A DNA stretch of 64,000 bases, taken from the NCBI RefSeq assembly GCF_003130585.1, contig NZ_QFKX01000002.1, positions 248,001-312,000 on the forward strand, in the 5' to 3' direction. Shown here piece by piece: positions 12,204-20,899 of this stretch. Origin of the DNA: Brachybacterium endophyticum (GTDB lineage: Bacteria > Actinomycetota > Actinomycetes > Actinomycetales > Dermabacteraceae). How positions within the stretch are numbered: position 1 is the stretch's first letter; the number at the start of each line of letters is the position of its first letter. The notes beneath the pieces are model-generated. The model did no database searches. It was not told the DNA's origin and saw only the letters and a list, made by a program, of their open reading frames with translations. Position numbers and translations under genes: made by a program.

Positions 12204-13796
12204 GTGACCACGCCCGAGCCGACGCCGACCGACGCCGCCCCGACGCCGCCCTCCGGCAGTCCGTTCCCGACGTCCGGCAGTCCGTCGACGCCCGACGGTG
12301 CGCGCTCGCTCGCCTCCGCGTTCTCCGATGACGCCCAGCGCCCCCAGACCGTCGCCTCGCGCAAGGACGCCTACGAGCAGTTGCGACGGCTGAGCACGTG
12401 GCGACTGCTGAGTGCCACCAAGGCCCCCGCGGTGCTCGCGATCCTGCAGTCCGTCTTCCCCGGCGGCTCGCGGCGGCTGGGCCGCAGCGACCTGGTGGCA
12501 CGGGTCGAGACCCACCTGGAGCTGCTGCACGAGGACGGTCAGGGCCGCACGGCACCGGAGTACGTCGATCAGTGGGTGCGCGAGGGGTACGTGACCCGGC
12601 GCGACGACCCGCAGCACCTCGAGACGATGTTCGAGCCCTCGCCGGCGACGATCGATGCCGTCCAGTTCATCTCCTCCCTCGAGGAGCATCGGCCGACGAC
12701 CACCGAGTCGCGCCTGCAGCTCGTGCTGCAGCAGTTCGATCGCCTCGCCCAGGAGACCGAGACCGACCGCGACGTGCGCCTGGCGGACCTGCAGCGGCGA
12801 CGGGCCGCGATCGAGCAGGAGATCCGCGACCTCGCCGAGGGCGAGCTGATGCTCCCCGACCCCGGCACCTCGGTGGACCGCCTGCAGGACATCCTCCAGA
12901 TCGCCTCCGAGCTCTCGGGCGACTTCCTGCAGTACCGCGAGGACCTGCGCGCCGTGGACCTGCACCTGCGCGAGCAGATCCTCTCCCCGGAGGCCTCCCG
13001 CGGCGAGATCCTCGAGCAGCTCCTGGCAGGTGACGACCTGCTGGGGCAGTCGCAGGTGGGTCGCACCTTCACCGCCTTCTTCCGGATGCTCAACGATCCG
13101 GCCCAGACCCGCCGGGCGCAGGACGTCGTGGACCGCCTGCTCGAGCGCGACTTCACCCGGCACCTGACCCGGGACGACCGCGAGCGCCTCGCCAACGTCT
13201 TCAGCGATCTCTACGAGCCCGCGCAGGAGGTGCTGGACGTCAAGACCGAGCTGTACCGCTCGCTCGCGCGCTTCGTGCGCTCCCAGGACTTCCGCCAGCA
13301 CCGGGTGCTGCTGGACCTGCTGCAGGAGGCCCAGGGTCTTGCGCTCGCCCAGAAGGACGAGGTCTCCACGCGCTTCCCGTTCTCGTTGGACCTGCGGGTC
13401 GCGCGGGTGCGGATGGCCTCGGTCTCCCAGCACCGGCTGAAGGACCCGACCGACCCGGGTGCGCCCGTGGAGGCCGAGGTGCACGACGCTACGACGCTCA
13501 GCGTCGAGGTGCTCCAGGACCTCGTGCGCACCAACGACATCGACACCGTCGGTCTCACCGGCTCGGTCAACCGCGTGCGGGGGCTCGCCGGACAGGCCTC
13601 GATCGGTGACGTGCTGCGCGAGGAGCCCGCACGGCAGGGCCTCGCCTCGGTGATCGGCCTGATGTTCCTGGCGACCCAGTACGCGCAGTCGCGCGAGGGG
13701 TCCACGGAGGTCGTCGGCTGGCGCGAGCTCGACGGCAAGGACTACGCGGCCAAGGTGCCGTCCTACTACTTCCTGGACGACCTGCCGGTGGAGTGA
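12204..13796 (+). CDS. DUF3375 protein, JetA/MukF-like kleisin homologue without its partners
   Basis: A 530-residue protein matching the DUF3375 family. In type I Wadjet anti-plasmid systems this family is JetA, the kleisin subunit that joins the SMC-like JetC and JetB. Visible landmarks are LSTWRLLSATKAPAVLAILQSVF after a Pro/Thr-rich N-terminus (about 60-85), TESRLQLVLQQFDRLAQETETD with the following DVRLADLQRRRAAIEQEI (about 170-210, probably coiled coil), and a helical C-terminal half ending VPSYYFLDDLPVE. The start GTG 12204 is chosen on the -10 spacing; GTG 12198 is also in frame. JetB (DUF4194), JetC (SMC-like ATPase) and JetD (topoisomerase-like nuclease) are absent: lacZ lies on one side and a convergent YdeI-type gene on the other. 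Confidence 0.8.
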   Translation: MTTPEPTPTDAAPTPPSGSPFPTSGSPSTPDGARSLASAFSDDAQRPQTVASRKDAYEQLRRLSTWRLLSATKAPAVLAILQSVFPGGSRRLGRSDLVARVETHLELLHEDGQGRTAPEYVDQWVREGYVTRRDDPQHLETMFEPSPATIDAVQFISSLEEHRPTTTESRLQLVLQQFDRLAQETETDRDVRLADLQRRRAAIEQEIRDLAEGELMLPDPGTSVDRLQDILQIASELSGDFLQYREDLRAVDLHLREQILSPEASRGEILEQLLAGDDLLGQSQVGRTFTAFFRMLNDPAQTRRAQDVVDRLLERDFTRHLTRDDRERLANVFSDLYEPAQEVLDVKTELYRSLARFVRSQDFRQHRVLLDLLQEAQGLALAQKDEVSTRFPFSLDLRVARVRMASVSQHRLKDPTDPGAPVEAEVHDATTLSVEVLQDLVRTNDIDTVGLTGSVNRVRGLAGQASIGDVLREEPARQGLASVIGLMFLATQYAQSREGSTEVVGWRELDGKDYAAKVPSYYFLDDLPVE

Positions 13797-13831
13797 GCGG
13801 GCGGAGCGAGTCCGTCACTCGAGCCGGACCG

Positions 13832-14386
13832 TCACTCGATGCCGAGCAGCTTGCCGCTCCTGGAGACCTCGGGGTCGGTGCACGAGGAGAGGTCGAAGCA
13901 GCACGGCCGACGCTTGCCATGGCGCATCTTGTCGATCGAGACGTCCACGCGGCGGGCCCGGGTGTCCGGGTTCTTGGTCGCGCTCACCCAGCGCACCCAT
14001 TCCCAGCGGGCCATGGGCGTGATGTCCTTCCAGACCTCGCCGATGTCGTTCGCCTCGGCCAGGGCGGCGTCGAGATCCTCGGGCACCGAGGGCTCGGGCC
14101 ACTGCGCCGCAGGAGTCAGGGAGAAGACGACGTCCTCGCCCTCGCCGCGCCCCAGCACCTCGAGCATCTCGGGGTCGAGACCGATCCAGTGGCCCTTGGC
14201 GCCGTCGGGCTCGACCACGATCTCGAAGGGGTGGGAGTCCAGCGTCGCGGTCACGGCGTTCTGCCCGCGCGTGCGCAGACGCTCGCTCGCCTCGGCGGGC
14301 AGCGGCAGAATCAGCCGCTCGCCGATCGCACGGATCCGCGCGGTCCCCTCGATGGGCTGCGTCGGCGCGGCGGTGTCCTTGGCCAT
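13832..14386 (-). CDS. YdeI/OmpD-associated family protein with DUF1905-like N-terminus
   Basis: A 184-residue cytosolic protein. The first half (MAKDTAAPTQPIEGTARIRAIG, ILPLPAEASERLRTRGQNAVTATLDSH region) resembles the DUF1905 beta-barrel. The second half, VPEDLDAALAEANDIGEVWKDITPMARWEWVRWVSATKNPDTRARRVD, is the YdeI/OmpD-associated signature. It ends with a cysteine-containing tail (RPCCFDLSSCTD) that could bind metal. Molecular function of the family is unknown. ATG 14386 is preceded by GGGGAGCTGGACC. It is convergent with the DUF3375 gene, 35 bp apart. Confidence 0.8.
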   Translation of the reverse strand: MAKDTAAPTQPIEGTARIRAIGERLILPLPAEASERLRTRGQNAVTATLDSHPFEIVVEPDGAKGHWIGLDPEMLEVLGRGEGEDVVFSLTPAAQWPEPSVPEDLDAALAEANDIGEVWKDITPMARWEWVRWVSATKNPDTRARRVDVSIDKMRHGKRRPCCFDLSSCTDPEVSRSGKLLGIE

Positions 14387-14503
14387 GGTCCAGCTCCCCG
14401 GTGCTCGTCGGATCCCGCTCGCTCCGATCGGGCCCGTCCGAGGATCAGAGTACGACGGGCCTGCCGTGCGGCCCATCTCTGCCGTGCGGCCATCCCCTCC
14501 GTC

Positions 14504-14574
14504 CGGACATCTATAGGAGAGTTCCGTAGCAAGAACGCCGGTTCTCGCTACGGAACTTTCCTATAGACGGACAT
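14504..14574. repeat. 58-bp near-perfect palindrome flanked by direct repeats (MITE- or REP-like element)
   Basis: Positions 14510-14567 form an inverted repeat with 27-base arms, about 25 of them paired, around a four-base centre; the outer ends read TCTATAGGA and TCCTATAGA. CGGACA occurs immediately outside on both sides (14504-14509 and 14568-14573), as expected for a target-site duplication. The element is AT-richer than its surroundings and lies in the gap between the YdeI-type gene's promoter side and the 3' end of fdhA. Just upstream, the 13-mer CTGCCGTGCGGCC is repeated at 14461 and 14479. It could instead act as a terminator or a protein-binding site. Confidence 0.7.
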
Positions 14575-14608
14575 GCAGGCGGAGTGAGCGGGGCCCGTCA
14601 GGCGTTGA

Positions 14609-15802
14609 TCAGGCCGGGATCATCCCGTGGGGGTCGATGATGAACTTGTCCGAGACCCCCTGGTCGAAGGAGGCGTAGGCGTCCGGGGCGTCGTCGAGGC
14701 CGATGATCTTCGTGTTGAGCATGTCGCTGAGGTAGGGCATGCGGTCCCACAGGATCGCCATCATCAGCTCGCGGTTGTAGTGCATGATCGGGGCCTGGCC
14801 GCCGGAGATCCGAGGCGACTTGATCCAGGCCTTGCCGAAGTCGAGGGGGAACGTGCCCTCCTGCTCGGCCTTCGAGTCCGCCAGGGGGTCCGGGCCGTAC
14901 ACGCCGATGATCCCCGTGGCTCCGCCGGCGCGGGTGGCGTCCATGACCTGGTTGATCGCATGGGCGGGGTCCATGTCGTCGGCCTCGCTGCCGATCCCGT
15001 GGGCTTCGTTGCCGACGTAGTCGACGGCGCAGTCCACCATCGGCTCGCCCAGGATCGACTCGATCTGGTCGGTCAGCGGCACGTCCTGGTTGAGGTCGAT
15101 GGTCTCGCAGCCGTTGTTCCTCATCAGGTCCAGACGGTCCTGGTGGTAGTCGCCGACGATGATGCAGGAGGCGCCGAGCAGTCGGGCCGCGGCGGCGCCG
15201 CAGCGGCCGACGGGACCGGCGCCGGCGATGTAGACGGTCGAGCCGGGCTTCGCGCCCGCCTCCACGAGGCCGTGGAATGCGGTGGGCAGGATGTCCGAGA
15301 GCAGGGCGAGGTCACGGATCTTCTCCATGGCCTGGTCCTTGTCGGGGAAGCGCAGCAGCTGGAAGTCGGCGTAGGGGACGAAGAGGTATTCCGCCTGCCC
15401 GCCCTGCCAGTCGCCCAGGTTGAATCCGTAGGCGGCGCAGGGGGCGTCGGGGTTCGTCGTCTCGCAGACCTCGGTGTGGCGGGCGCGGCAGTTGCGGCAT
15501 CGGCCGCAGGCGACGTTGAAGGGGACCGAGACGAGGTCCCCCTCGGAGAGGAAGTCGACGTCCGAGCCGACCTCGACCACCTGGCCGGTCATCTCGTGGC
15601 CCATCACCATGCCTTGGGGGACGGGGAAGGAGCCGCGGTAGATGTGCAGGTCGGAACCGCAGATGTTGGTGGCGACGATCTTGAGGATGACTCCGTGCGG
15701 GGCGCTCTTGCCGTTGGGCATCTCGAGCTTCGGGAAGTCGAGGGTCTCGACGCGCATGTCCTTGGTGCCGCCGAACACGACGGCGCGGTTGCTGTCTGCC
15801 AT
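14609..15802 (-). CDS. fdhA: Glutathione-independent formaldehyde dehydrogenase (zinc, NAD-dependent)
   Basis: Zinc-containing medium-chain dehydrogenase that oxidises formaldehyde to formate with tightly bound NAD. It is 397 residues, the size of Pseudomonas putida FdhA. Catalytic zinc ligands lie in TNICGSDLHIYRG and GMVMGHEMTGQVVEVG; the structural zinc Cys cluster is CGRCRNCRARHTEVC. The nucleotide-binding motif is VYIAGAGPVGRCGAAAARLLGA. The extended NPDAPCAAYGFNLGDWQGGQAEY loop is typical of the FdhA subgroup rather than of general alcohol dehydrogenases. ATG 15802 has an excellent GAAGGAG site, and a TAGAGT -10 lies near 15893-15888. It is divergent from the APC permease. Confidence 0.92.
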   Translation of the reverse strand: MADSNRAVVFGGTKDMRVETLDFPKLEMPNGKSAPHGVILKIVATNICGSDLHIYRGSFPVPQGMVMGHEMTGQVVEVGSDVDFLSEGDLVSVPFNVACGRCRNCRARHTEVCETTNPDAPCAAYGFNLGDWQGGQAEYLFVPYADFQLLRFPDKDQAMEKIRDLALLSDILPTAFHGLVEAGAKPGSTVYIAGAGPVGRCGAAAARLLGASCIIVGDYHQDRLDLMRNNGCETIDLNQDVPLTDQIESILGEPMVDCAVDYVGNEAHGIGSEADDMDPAHAINQVMDATRAGGATGIIGVYGPDPLADSKAEQEGTFPLDFGKAWIKSPRISGGQAPIMHYNRELMMAILWDRMPYLSDMLNTKIIGLDDAPDAYASFDQGVSDKFIIDPHGMIPA

Positions 15803-16106
15803 GACGATCTCCTTCGTTGAGGGTGAGGTGGCCCGCGCGCGGCCGGTCGGAGGACTCCGAACTGCTTCGCGCTGGCGGGCCCTCCTCACTCTAGGACCCC
15901 CGTCACACATCGCGCACCCACTTCGCGCCCGCTCGTTCGAGGTCAGGCACGAAACCCGCACGGCCGACCGGTGTTACCAGGCGGTCGGCCCGGCCCGACG
16001 GTGGTCTGCCCCGAGTGGCATCATGGCTCCCCGGCTCCGCCCGAGCGGCGAGGCCGTGCAGCAACGACGCTGTCGAACGCATCGACACCCCCGAAAGGTC
16101 GTCCCC
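15803..16106. promoter_or_regulatory. Divergent promoter region between fdhA and the APC permease
   Basis: This 304-bp gap carries no gene I can support. It holds a TAGAGT -10-like box on the minus strand (15893 to 15888) for fdhA, and a 9-bp perfect inverted repeat GGCCGACCG / CGGTCGGCC (15962-15970 and 15982-15990) with an 11-bp spacer. The inverted repeat could be an operator for either gene. Confidence 0.45.
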
Positions 16107-17627
16107 ATGTCGGAGAGACCCTCCGCACCACAACCGTCCGACGCTGCCCCCTCGCCGGCCTCCGGGCCCGTTGCCACCGCCTCGGCATCCCCTGAGCATG
16201 AGCGCTCCCTGCAGTCCACCCTGAAGCCCTCGTGGGTCTTCGCGATCGCGCTGGGGTCGGCCGTCGGCTGGGGCGCGTTCATGCTCCCCGTCGACTGGCT
16301 GCAGGACGGCGGCACCGCCGGCGCCCTGATCGGTTTCGCGATCGGCGCCGTGCTGATCGGCATCATCGGCATCAGCTACGGCATGATCATCCGCGTGCTG
16401 CCGGTGACCGGCGGCGAGCTCGCCTTCGCCCTGCAGGAGTTCGGTCGGCGCAATGCCTTCGTCGTCGGCTGGTTCCTGGCGCTCGCCTACGCCTGCATCG
16501 TCGCCCTGAACGCGACCGCGGTCGCGCTGGTGGTCCGCATGCTGCTACCCGGGCTGATGGAGCAGGTGCACCTGTACACCGTGGCCGGCTGGGACATCTA
16601 CCTGCCCGAGGTGATCGTCGCGGCCCTCGCGATCATCGCCACGGGTCTGATGAACGTGATGGGCACGGCGCTGTCGGGCCGGTTCCAGTTCATCGCCTGC
16701 ATCGTGCTGATCGCCGCCGTGGTCGCGATCCTGATCGGCGCGATCGTCCACGGCATCCAGCACGGCTTCGCCCTGTACCCGGCCTTCCACGAGGGCTCCT
16801 CGCCGGTCTCGGCGATCGCCGTGATGATCGCCTTCGCGCCCTGGGCCTTCGTCGGCTTCGACAACGTGCCCCAGGCCGCCGGCGAGTTCGACTTCTCGCC
16901 CCGCAAGGCCCTGTTCCTGATCCTCGCCGCGATCGGCACCGCGGGCCTGGTCTACGTCGTCATGATCTTCTCCAGCTCGGTCGCGCTCGGCCCCGGCGGG
17001 AACACCCATCCCGATGCCGCCTGGCCCACGGCCGAGGTGATCGCCGGGATCATGGGTCCCTTCGGCAAGGCGCTGATGGTGATCGCGGTGCTGATGGGGG
17101 TGGCGACCGGCCTGAACGGCTTCACCGTCTCCTCCAGCCGCGTGCTGATGGCGATGGGCCGCGCGAAGATGCTGCCCGCCGTGTTCGGACGCGTCGAGAG
17201 CAAGCACCGCACCCCCGTGGTCGCGATCGTGTTCACCAGCGTCCTGTGCCTGCTGGCGCCGTTCTTCGGTCGCTCGGCCCTGCAGTGGATCGTCGACATG
17301 ACCTCGGTGGGCGTCACCATCGCCTACGGATACACCTGCCTGGCCGCGTTCAAGCTCGCCCATCCCACCCGCGCCGGAGGGCACGACGCCTTCGGCCGCG
17401 CCCGCCCCGTCTACCGGGTGATCGCCCTGATCGGCGCGATCCTCGCCCTCGGGTTCCTGCTGCTGCTGTTCATCCCCGGCTCGCCCGGACGCCTGGGCCC
17501 GCAGCCCCTGATCGCGCTCGCGGTGTGGGTCGTCCTCGGCGCCGTCTTCCTCGCCACCCGCCACCGCGCGCTGATGAGCGCCCCCGAGGAGGAGCTCGAG
17601 AAGGTCATCCTCGACCCGGAGCCGTGA
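16107..17627 (+). CDS. APC superfamily amino acid/amine permease
   Basis: A 506-residue secondary transporter with about twelve membrane helices and a hydrophilic N-terminus of about 40 residues. TM1 (WVFAIALGSAVGWGAFMLP) carries the unwound Gly-rich segment expected for an APC-fold substrate site. Conserved blocks include VLPVTGGELAFALQEFGRRNAF and IAFAPWAFVGFDNVPQAAGEF; the latter resembles permeases for amino acids, ethanolamine or polyamines. ATG 16107 follows GAAAGG. A 15-bp tandem duplication spans the stop codon (around 17624-17653). It is convergent with the amidohydrolase at 17758-19422, and a substrate shared between the two is possible but unproven. Confidence 0.85.
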   Translation: MSERPSAPQPSDAAPSPASGPVATASASPEHERSLQSTLKPSWVFAIALGSAVGWGAFMLPVDWLQDGGTAGALIGFAIGAVLIGIIGISYGMIIRVLPVTGGELAFALQEFGRRNAFVVGWFLALAYACIVALNATAVALVVRMLLPGLMEQVHLYTVAGWDIYLPEVIVAALAIIATGLMNVMGTALSGRFQFIACIVLIAAVVAILIGAIVHGIQHGFALYPAFHEGSSPVSAIAVMIAFAPWAFVGFDNVPQAAGEFDFSPRKALFLILAAIGTAGLVYVVMIFSSSVALGPGGNTHPDAAWPTAEVIAGIMGPFGKALMVIAVLMGVATGLNGFTVSSSRVLMAMGRAKMLPAVFGRVESKHRTPVVAIVFTSVLCLLAPFFGRSALQWIVDMTSVGVTIAYGYTCLAAFKLAHPTRAGGHDAFGRARPVYRVIALIGAILALGFLLLLFIPGSPGRLGPQPLIALAVWVVLGAVFLATRHRALMSAPEEELEKVILDPEP

Positions 17628-17698
17628 GCGGCCGGCCCGTGAGCGGCCGGCCCGTGAGCAGCGGGGCCGCGCACGGCAGGACGGTGTGATCCCGGAAT

Positions 17699-17749
17699 GA
17701 CGAAGGGCCGGGGCCGACGGGAGATCCCCGTCGGCCCCGGCCCTTCGTC
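17699..17749. terminator. Bidirectional terminator hairpin between permease and amidohydrolase
   Basis: A perfect 23-bp stem (17699-17721 with 17727-17749) and five-base loop AGATC lie between two convergent stop codons. The outer stem is GACGAAGGG / CCCTTCGTC, giving an A-rich/T-rich edge in both directions. Confidence 0.88.
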
Positions 17750-17757
17750 GTCGCCTC

Positions 17758-19422
17758 TCAGGCCGTGAAGACGGTCTCGCCGTCCTTGATCGTGCGCAGC
17801 ACCTGGATGTCGCGCAGGTCGTCCGGCGCGGTCGCGAGCGGATCCGCGGAGAGGACCACGAGGTCGGCGCGCATGCCCTCGCGGATCTGACCCTTGGACT
17901 CCTCCTCGCCGTACTGGTAGGCGCCCTCGGTGGTGACCGCGCGCAGCGCCTCCCAGGTGGAGATGCGCTCCTCGAGGCCGACGGGACGGCCGCTGCGGCT
18001 CACCCGGTTCACCGCCGCCCACACCGTCAGCAGCATGTCGGGGGGAGTCACCGGGGAGTCCTGGTGCAGGGTCACGCGCACGCCGCGGTCCAGCGCCGAG
18101 CGGGCGGGGGAGATGCGCCGGCCGCGGCGCGGGCCGAAGTTCGTCAGGTGCACGTCGCCCCAAAAGTAGACGTGGACGCCGAAGATCGAGGCGATCATGC
18201 CCTGCTTCGCCATCCGCTCCAGCTGGTCGTCGCGCACGGTCTGGGCGTGGATCATCACCGGGCGCTCGGTGAGCACCGCGGGGTTCTCGGAGCTCACGCG
18301 TTCCACGGTGCGGATCCACTGCTCGGCGGCGGCGTCGCCGTTGCAGTGCGCGATCAGCTGGACGCCGTCGGCGGCGAGCTCGCGGGTCCACTCCTCGACC
18401 TGCTCGTTGGCATGGGCGCCGTAGGCGCAGCCGGGGTCCTCGTCGCCGGGGACCGGCTCGTAGGGCTCGCTCATCCAGGCCGACCGGGCCTGCGGGGAGC
18501 CGTCGAGGATCATCTTGTAGCCGCCCAGCCGCAGCCGGCCGACGTAGCCGCCGGTGAAGTCGGCGAACTGCTCGCGGGCGGGGGCTCCCCAGCGGGCCAC
18601 GGGGTAGACCACGAGGTCCAGCGGCAGCTCGCCGGCGTGGGCGGCGTCCGCGAGGGCGCTGACGGTGCCGGGGTCGGCCGCGCCCTCCTGGGCGGTTGTG
18701 ATGCCGTGGCGCAGGTAGTCCTCGGTGGCGAGGCGGAGCGCGTCGGCAGGGTCGGCGGCGCCGGCCAGCAGAGACCCCGCATCGGCCTGGCCGCCGGGTG
18801 CGATCGCGGCGACGAAGGCGCCGATGGCCGCGTGCTCCTCGGCGTATCCGTTCGGCGTGCCGTCGGGCCCGCGACCGAAGCGCGCGCCCTCGGGATCGGG
18901 CGTCTCCGCGGTGATGCCGGCGGCCTCGACCACCGTCGAGTTGGCGGCCCCGACGTGCATGCTGCGGTGCAGGGCGAGCACGGGGACCTGCGTCGAGATG
19001 CGGTCGAGGTCCTCCCGGGTGGGGTGGCGACGCTCCTCGAGCAGGTCGGTGTCGTACTTCGCGCCGATCAGCGGGGAGTTGTCCCCGGCCTCGCGCTGCT
19101 CGAGACGCTCGCGGAACGCACGGACCACGTCGTCGATGCTGCGGGCCTCCTCGAGGTCCACGAGCGCGGCCAGGCGACCGTGCTGCAGCAGGTGCCCGTG
19201 CGGATCGATGAACGAGGGCATGAGCGTGCGGCCCTGCAGGTCCACCTCCTCCGCGCTCGCCGCGCCCGGACTGCCGACCGTTGCTCCCGGGGCGAGCCGG
19301 GCTCGCAGCTCCTCCAGGGTCCCGACGCCCGCGATCCGGCCGTCCTCGACGAGCACGGCCTCGGGGGCGTCGTCCTGGTCGACCATCGTGATGATGCGGC
19401 CGGAGTGGAAGAGGGTCGACAT
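17758..19422 (-). CDS. YtcJ-like metal-dependent amidohydrolase (amidohydrolase_3), paralogue 1
   Basis: A 554-residue TIM-barrel amidohydrolase of the YtcJ group, expected to hydrolyse an N-acyl or N-formyl compound; the substrate is unknown. It has the composite beta-sandwich N-terminus (MSTLFHSGRIITMVDQDDAPEAV), the first metal motif PHGHLLQHG (HxH), MIHAQTVRDDQLERM and LHQDSPVTPPDMLLTVWAAVNR. ATG 19422 is preceded by CAGGAGATGCCGC. A second full-length copy (27607-29229) shares most of its sequence, including long identical stretches such as ISPARSALDRGVRVTLHQDS, so the pair arose by duplication. It is separated from the convergent APC permease by a strong terminator. Confidence 0.85.
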   Translation of the reverse strand: MSTLFHSGRIITMVDQDDAPEAVLVEDGRIAGVGTLEELRARLAPGATVGSPGAASAEEVDLQGRTLMPSFIDPHGHLLQHGRLAALVDLEEARSIDDVVRAFRERLEQREAGDNSPLIGAKYDTDLLEERRHPTREDLDRISTQVPVLALHRSMHVGAANSTVVEAAGITAETPDPEGARFGRGPDGTPNGYAEEHAAIGAFVAAIAPGGQADAGSLLAGAADPADALRLATEDYLRHGITTAQEGAADPGTVSALADAAHAGELPLDLVVYPVARWGAPAREQFADFTGGYVGRLRLGGYKMILDGSPQARSAWMSEPYEPVPGDEDPGCAYGAHANEQVEEWTRELAADGVQLIAHCNGDAAAEQWIRTVERVSSENPAVLTERPVMIHAQTVRDDQLERMAKQGMIASIFGVHVYFWGDVHLTNFGPRRGRRISPARSALDRGVRVTLHQDSPVTPPDMLLTVWAAVNRVSRSGRPVGLEERISTWEALRAVTTEGAYQYGEEESKGQIREGMRADLVVLSADPLATAPDDLRDIQVLRTIKDGETVFTA

Positions 19423-19518
19423 GCGGCATCTCCTGGAGAGGTCAAAGGGGTGTCCCGGCTGGCGCGGGGTGCCCGGCACGAGGCCTCGACACGGCGCGCC
19501 GGCGAAGGGGCCTCCACG

Positions 19519-20661
19519 CTAGTCGGCGGAGTCCGGGAGCTGTCGATACCGGCGAACGTACTGCTCGAAATCCCACCCCTCGGTGCCCTCGCTGCCGGCT
19601 GTGCCCTCGGTGCCGTCCAGGAAGTCGGTCGCCGCCTGGCGGCCGGTGCGGTAGAGCTTCTCGCGCTCCTCGTCGGAGAGGTCGAAGCGGGTGGTGGGGA
19701 CGAAGCCGGTGTCGATGAAGATCGTGCGGGCCCGCACGTGCTGGTCGTCGATGTGCATGCGATCGCGGAAGCCGGTGAGGGTGTCCAGCAGCGCCTTGGC
19801 GAAGGTCAGCGGCCCGCGCACGGGGTTGACCACCGCGGGGTCCGAGGGCGGGCGGGCCGAGAGGCGGATGCCGAAGGTGGGCCAGCGCGGTGCGGCCCCG
19901 TCGGGGCGGTCGAAGACGGACACCGGGAAGTTCGAGAGCATCCCGCCGTCCACGAGATAGGCGCGCTGGCCGTCGCTGTTGCGCCAGCGCACCGGTCGGA
20001 AGAAGAACGGCATGGCGGTGGAGGCGCGCACCGCGTCGGCGACCTGCAGCTGCCCGGGGGCGAAGTCGTACTTGTCGGCGTCGGCCGGCAGCAGTCGGAG
20101 GCGCCCCGCGGAGATGTCGGAGACGGTGACCGTGAGGCGGGAGGCGGCCTGTTCGGAGGGGCCGTCCTGCTCGGTGCGCGCCGCATCCGCGCCCGCCTCG
20201 GCGGTTGCACCGGTGTCGCCGTCCTCACCGGTCTTCCCGCCCGGTTCCAGATGCAGGCCGTCGGGGTCGGTGTAGGCGAGATCGGCGAAGGTGCTGTCGC
20301 CGCCGTGGGCGCCGTGCCGGGCGAGCTGTTCGGCGAGCCAGTCGCGGGAGTACTGCCCGCGGTGGATCCCCTTGCGCAGCAGGATGGCGAGGGCCTTGCC
20401 CAGCAGCGGTCGCGTCCACCAGGGGCCGTCGGCGAACTTCGTGTAATCGACCTCGCGCAGGATCTGCACCAGGGTCTTGGCGGGGATGTCGGCGGTGACC
20501 AGGGCGCCGGCGATCGCTCCGGCCGAGGAGCCGGCGACCCGGTTGGGGTGGTAGCCCCGTTCCTCGAGCACCTCGAGGGCGCCGGCCAGGGCGATGCCCT
20601 TGACCCCTCCGCCCTCCAGGACGAGGTCGACGCGCTGGCCGGTCATGCTGGACTCGGGCAT
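19519..20661 (-). CDS. Patatin-like phospholipase
   Basis: A 380-residue serine lipid acyl hydrolase using a Ser-Asp dyad. The oxyanion motif LEGGGVKGIALAGAL is at about 15-29, the nucleophile motif GSSAG puts Ser at residue 46, and the catalytic Asp is in YLVDGGMLSNFPVSVFDR. A low-complexity acidic insertion (KTGEDGDTGATAEAGADAA) breaks the domain in the middle. No signal peptide is visible, so it probably acts in the cytoplasm or at the inner membrane face. ATG 20661 follows AGAGGG. Upstream is divergent from the receiver protein, with about 240 bp between the starts. Confidence 0.88.
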   Translation of the reverse strand: MPESSMTGQRVDLVLEGGGVKGIALAGALEVLEERGYHPNRVAGSSAGAIAGALVTADIPAKTLVQILREVDYTKFADGPWWTRPLLGKALAILLRKGIHRGQYSRDWLAEQLARHGAHGGDSTFADLAYTDPDGLHLEPGGKTGEDGDTGATAEAGADAARTEQDGPSEQAASRLTVTVSDISAGRLRLLPADADKYDFAPGQLQVADAVRASTAMPFFFRPVRWRNSDGQRAYLVDGGMLSNFPVSVFDRPDGAAPRWPTFGIRLSARPPSDPAVVNPVRGPLTFAKALLDTLTGFRDRMHIDDQHVRARTIFIDTGFVPTTRFDLSDEEREKLYRTGRQAATDFLDGTEGTAGSEGTEGWDFEQYVRRYRQLPDSAD

Positions 20662-20845
20662 GGATCCCTCTCGTGTCGACGGAGGCGCTGCTGCCGTGCA
20701 GCTCGCCGATGCGCCGTCCAGCGTAGACGGGGGCACCCCCGTCAGTGCCGAAGGGTCCACCCCTGTCGCGGAACGGGGGCTGGACGTGGGGTCCTGAAGG
20801 AGAACGGGATCGCGATGCCTGGTGCTCCTGAGCAGGGCCATCCCC

Positions 20846-20851
20846 TAGCCT
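20846..20851 (+). promoter_or_regulatory. Probable -10 TAGCCT for the receiver-domain gene
   Basis: TAGCCT fits the actinobacterial -10 pattern and lies 48 bp upstream of ATG 20900, leaving a leader of about 40 bases with a clear GGGGAGG ribosome site. Confidence 0.4.
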
Positions 20852-20899
20852 GTTATCGGGGGCTCACAGATCGCGCCCTCTTCGGGGAGGAATATCAGC

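Noticed and set aside
12204..14386. Complete Wadjet defence island
   Set aside because: Only the DUF3375 gene is present; no DUF4194, SMC-like ATPase or topoisomerase-like gene adjoins it.
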